Shown: positions 62,400 through 64,000 of the stretch, piece after piece
How positions within the stretch are numbered: the first letter of the stretch is position 1
Layout: every line of letters starts with the position of its first letter
Assembly: GCA_964526475.1 (NCBI GenBank)
Contig: CAZGKF010000011.1
Coordinates: forward strand, 14,471 to 78,470
DNA from: CAYVTV01 sp964526475
GTDB lineage: Bacteria > Bacteroidota > Bacteroidia > Bacteroidales > GCA-2748055
DNA: 64,000 bases
Reading direction: 5' to 3'
Notes under the pieces: model-generated
The model's input: only the letters and a program-made list of their open reading frames with translations
Told to the model about the DNA's origin: nothing
The model's database searches: none
Position numbers and translations under genes: made by a program

Positions 62400-63704
62400 T
62401 TATTTTCTTTTATTGTTTCCGAACAAATCTTTCATTTCAACAATCTCAATATTATTATTGTTTTCGAGTTTTTTTGAAACAGCTGAATAAGGAGCCGTTA
62501 TTATTTCTTCTCCTTCCTCAACTCCGGAAATAATTTCGATATATTGATCATCCTGGATTCCGGATTCCACTTTCGTTAAAACTGCTTGATTATTTTTTGT
62601 CAAAAAAACAACAACTATTTGTTCTTTTCCTGATGAAACGACGTGATCGGGATTCTCACTAATATATGTCTTATCAATTATCTTTTGAACTGTATCAGGA
62701 CGCACTGTAACTGCCTGAACAGGAACTGAGATTACATTAAATTTCTTTGAAGTCTGAATGCTTGCTGTAGCAGACATTCCGGGACGCAAGGGATGAGGAT
62801 TTCTTTCTGTGATAAGATTGGAGTATGATTCTTTTAACATCTGTATTTTTACATTAAAATTAGCAACCTGATCTGTATTAGTACCAGTAATATTGGCTGA
62901 AACAGGTATTTCCGTTACCACTCCGGTAAATTTTTTTTCAGGATAGGCATCGATCTCAATAAAGGCGGTATCCATGAGGTGAACTCTCACAATATCATTT
63001 TCATTAACTTCCACCAGGACTTCCATTTTATCCATGTCGGCGATACGAAGAAGGGAAGTGCCGGTCATTAACTCAGTTCCAACTACCCTTTCACCTGGTT
63101 CAACCTCAAGTCTGGAAATAGTTCCGGAGATAGGTGCATAAATAGTTGTTTTCCTCAGGTTTTCTTCGGCTTCTTTTAAGGAAGCTTCTGCACTTTGAAC
63201 AGAAAAAGCCGCTGCTTCCTTTTCAGCTTTTGCAGAATTATATGCAGTTAGAGCCTGCTCATATTCTGCTTCTGAGATGGCTTTTTGATTCCATAACCTG
63301 AGTTTTCTGTCGTATTCCAGTTTAGACTGTGCAAGTTGCGCTTCCGTCTGCTTCTGTCTGGCTTTAGTATTATTGAGTGTAGCTTCCACTCTGTTCCTGG
63401 CAGAGATATAGTTGTCGGGTTTTATTTTCAATATAAGGTCGCCCTTTTTTACAATGTCACCTTCCTTTACCTTCAATTCAATTATCTCACCCGAAACGTC
63501 AGGACTAAGTTTAACCTCCATCTGAGGCTGAACTTTCCCGTTGGAAGTTATAATTTCGATAATATCACGTCTTTCTGCCTTTTCAACTGCGACTTTAATG
63601 GTGAGACCTTTTCCAAACCATCTGTTTTTTTTACCAACAATAAGGAGGGCGATTGCGATAATAGCCAACACTATTATATACACGAAAAGCTTTTTTGATT
63701 TCAT
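62400..63704 (-). CDS. RND/MacA-type efflux periplasmic adaptor (HlyD family)
   Basis: 434 residues. One N-terminal membrane anchor (about 5-22), then a biotinyl-lipoyl-like region (VSGEIIELKVKEGDIVKKGD), a long helical hairpin (about 100-185, KQTEAQLAQSKLEYDRKL), the second half-lipoyl (TIYAPISGTISRL) and beta-barrel/MP domains. It links an inner-membrane pump to an outer-membrane channel. The pump gene is not in the window; it may lie beyond the right edge or elsewhere, though the adaptor is the first gene of its leftward unit. Confidence 0.9.
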   Translation of the reverse strand: MKSKKLFVYIIVLAIIAIALLIVGKKNRWFGKGLTIKVAVEKAERRDIIEIITSNGKVQPQMEVKLSPDVSGEIIELKVKEGDIVKKGDLILKIKPDNYISARNRVEATLNNTKARQKQTEAQLAQSKLEYDRKLRLWNQKAISEAEYEQALTAYNSAKAEKEAAAFSVQSAEASLKEAEENLRKTTIYAPISGTISRLEVEPGERVVGTELMTGTSLLRIADMDKMEVLVEVNENDIVRVHLMDTAFIEIDAYPEKKFTGVVTEIPVSANITGTNTDQVANFNVKIQMLKESYSNLITERNPHPLRPGMSATASIQTSKKFNVISVPVQAVTVRPDTVQKIIDKTYISENPDHVVSSGKEQIVVVFLTKNNQAVLTKVESGIQDDQYIEIISGVEEGEEIITAPYSAVSKKLENNNNIEIVEMKDLFGNNKRK

Positions 63705-63743
63705 TAATAAAAAATTTAGGTTTTAAATTATATTTTAGTTACT

Positions 63744-63901
63744 CATTCCTACTTTTTTCTACCACAAAAAAGTAGGCAACCTGCCCGCCCTTTATGGCTC
63801 TTGCGCTTGGCAGGCGGGAAAGTCACCACGGATTCCAACAATTTCATTCCTACTTTTTTCTACCACAAAAAAGTAGGCAAAAAGTCACCACGGATTCCAA
63901 C
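63744..63901. repeat. Tandem palindromic intergenic repeat, two copies
   Basis: CATTCCTACTTTTTTCTACC and its continuation to GTAGGCAA (36 bases) occur at 63744-63779 and 63845-63880, and AGTCACCACGGATTCCAAC at 63821-63839 and 63883-63901. Each copy holds the palindrome CCTACTTTTTT/AAAAAAGTAGG. The first copy also carries a CCCGCC/GGCGGG hairpin. The last 300 bases of the window hold no gene apart from these repeats. Confidence 0.85.
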
Positions 63902-64000
63902 CTTCGGCTTTTTTTGTCGCACAATTCCCGCCCTGCCCCGGCCAAAAAGCCTCAGGTTCGCACAATCCGTGGACGTCCTGCGCACATAAGCTTTCTTTTT

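Overview
The window reads as a chromosomal segment of an AT-rich, uncultured-type member of the Bacteroidota, most likely of the Bacteroidales/Marinilabiliales kind. The lineage evidence is the TAnnTTTG promoter -7 element in front of several genes, weak Shine-Dalgarno signals, lipoproteins of Bacteroidota type, carboxypeptidase-regulatory and DUF4833/BamA-like envelope genes, and the yceD-rpmF-plsX-fabH order. A 100-N scaffold gap (48907-49006), flanked by identical 55-bp sequences, shows that this is a draft, probably metagenomic, assembly.

Layout. 0-4 kb: end of a PfkB kinase, a lone response regulator, then the yceD-rpmF-plsX-fabH operon (50S protein plus start of fatty-acid/phospholipid synthesis). 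4-12 kb: envelope and periplasmic genes, an AbgT-family carrier and two MFS carriers. 12.8-18 kb: two tandem small heat-shock proteins, argG and a large TPR protein. 18-21.3 kb: an accessory patch with a pRiA4b ORF-3-like gene, a cyclase-like orphan, an hsdM remnant joined to a RAYT-type transposase, and tRNA-Arg(CCU). 21.5-27 kb: cvpA-zwf-pgl, then an ECF sigma factor, a ZAS-like anti-sigma candidate and an unusual NrtS/AhpD-like fusion, then a periplasmic rhodanese-thioredoxin fusion. 27-33 kb: type II NADH dehydrogenase, DUF3179 lipoprotein, DUF4833 and a BamA-like barrel. 32.8-44 kb: a visibly GC-richer carbohydrate/stress island (IS200-disrupted transaldolase, GH15, broken glycogen debranching enzyme, aquaporin, GMC oxidoreductase, VOC protein, YHS protein, SDR, GH63). 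44-55 kb: an AbiEii-type toxin-antitoxin pair, LysE carrier, a probable anaerobic ergothioneine pair (rhodanese EanB-like plus histidine methyltransferase EanA/EgtD-like), then redox and stress genes (FMN reductase, YceI, peroxiredoxin-like, DinB, NRDE). 55-63.7 kb: housekeeping and surface genes (tyrS, Wzz-like, O-antigen ligase-like, PP2C phosphatase, efp, DUF3108, tsaB, RND adaptor).

Two themes stand out. First, an EanB-like rhodanese directly precedes an EgtD/EanA-like methyltransferase, which suggests oxygen-independent ergothioneine synthesis. Second, the window holds an unusual number of gene skeletons: genes that keep one or both ends but have lost the middle, or that are spliced onto another gene's end (PfkB, BASS carrier, hsdM, thioredoxin/outer-membrane chimera, transaldolase, glycogen debranching enzyme, YjeF/MerA chimera, peroxiredoxin, DsrE, four-helix-bundle protein). 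These are either real deletion scars or assembly joins; read mapping would separate the two.
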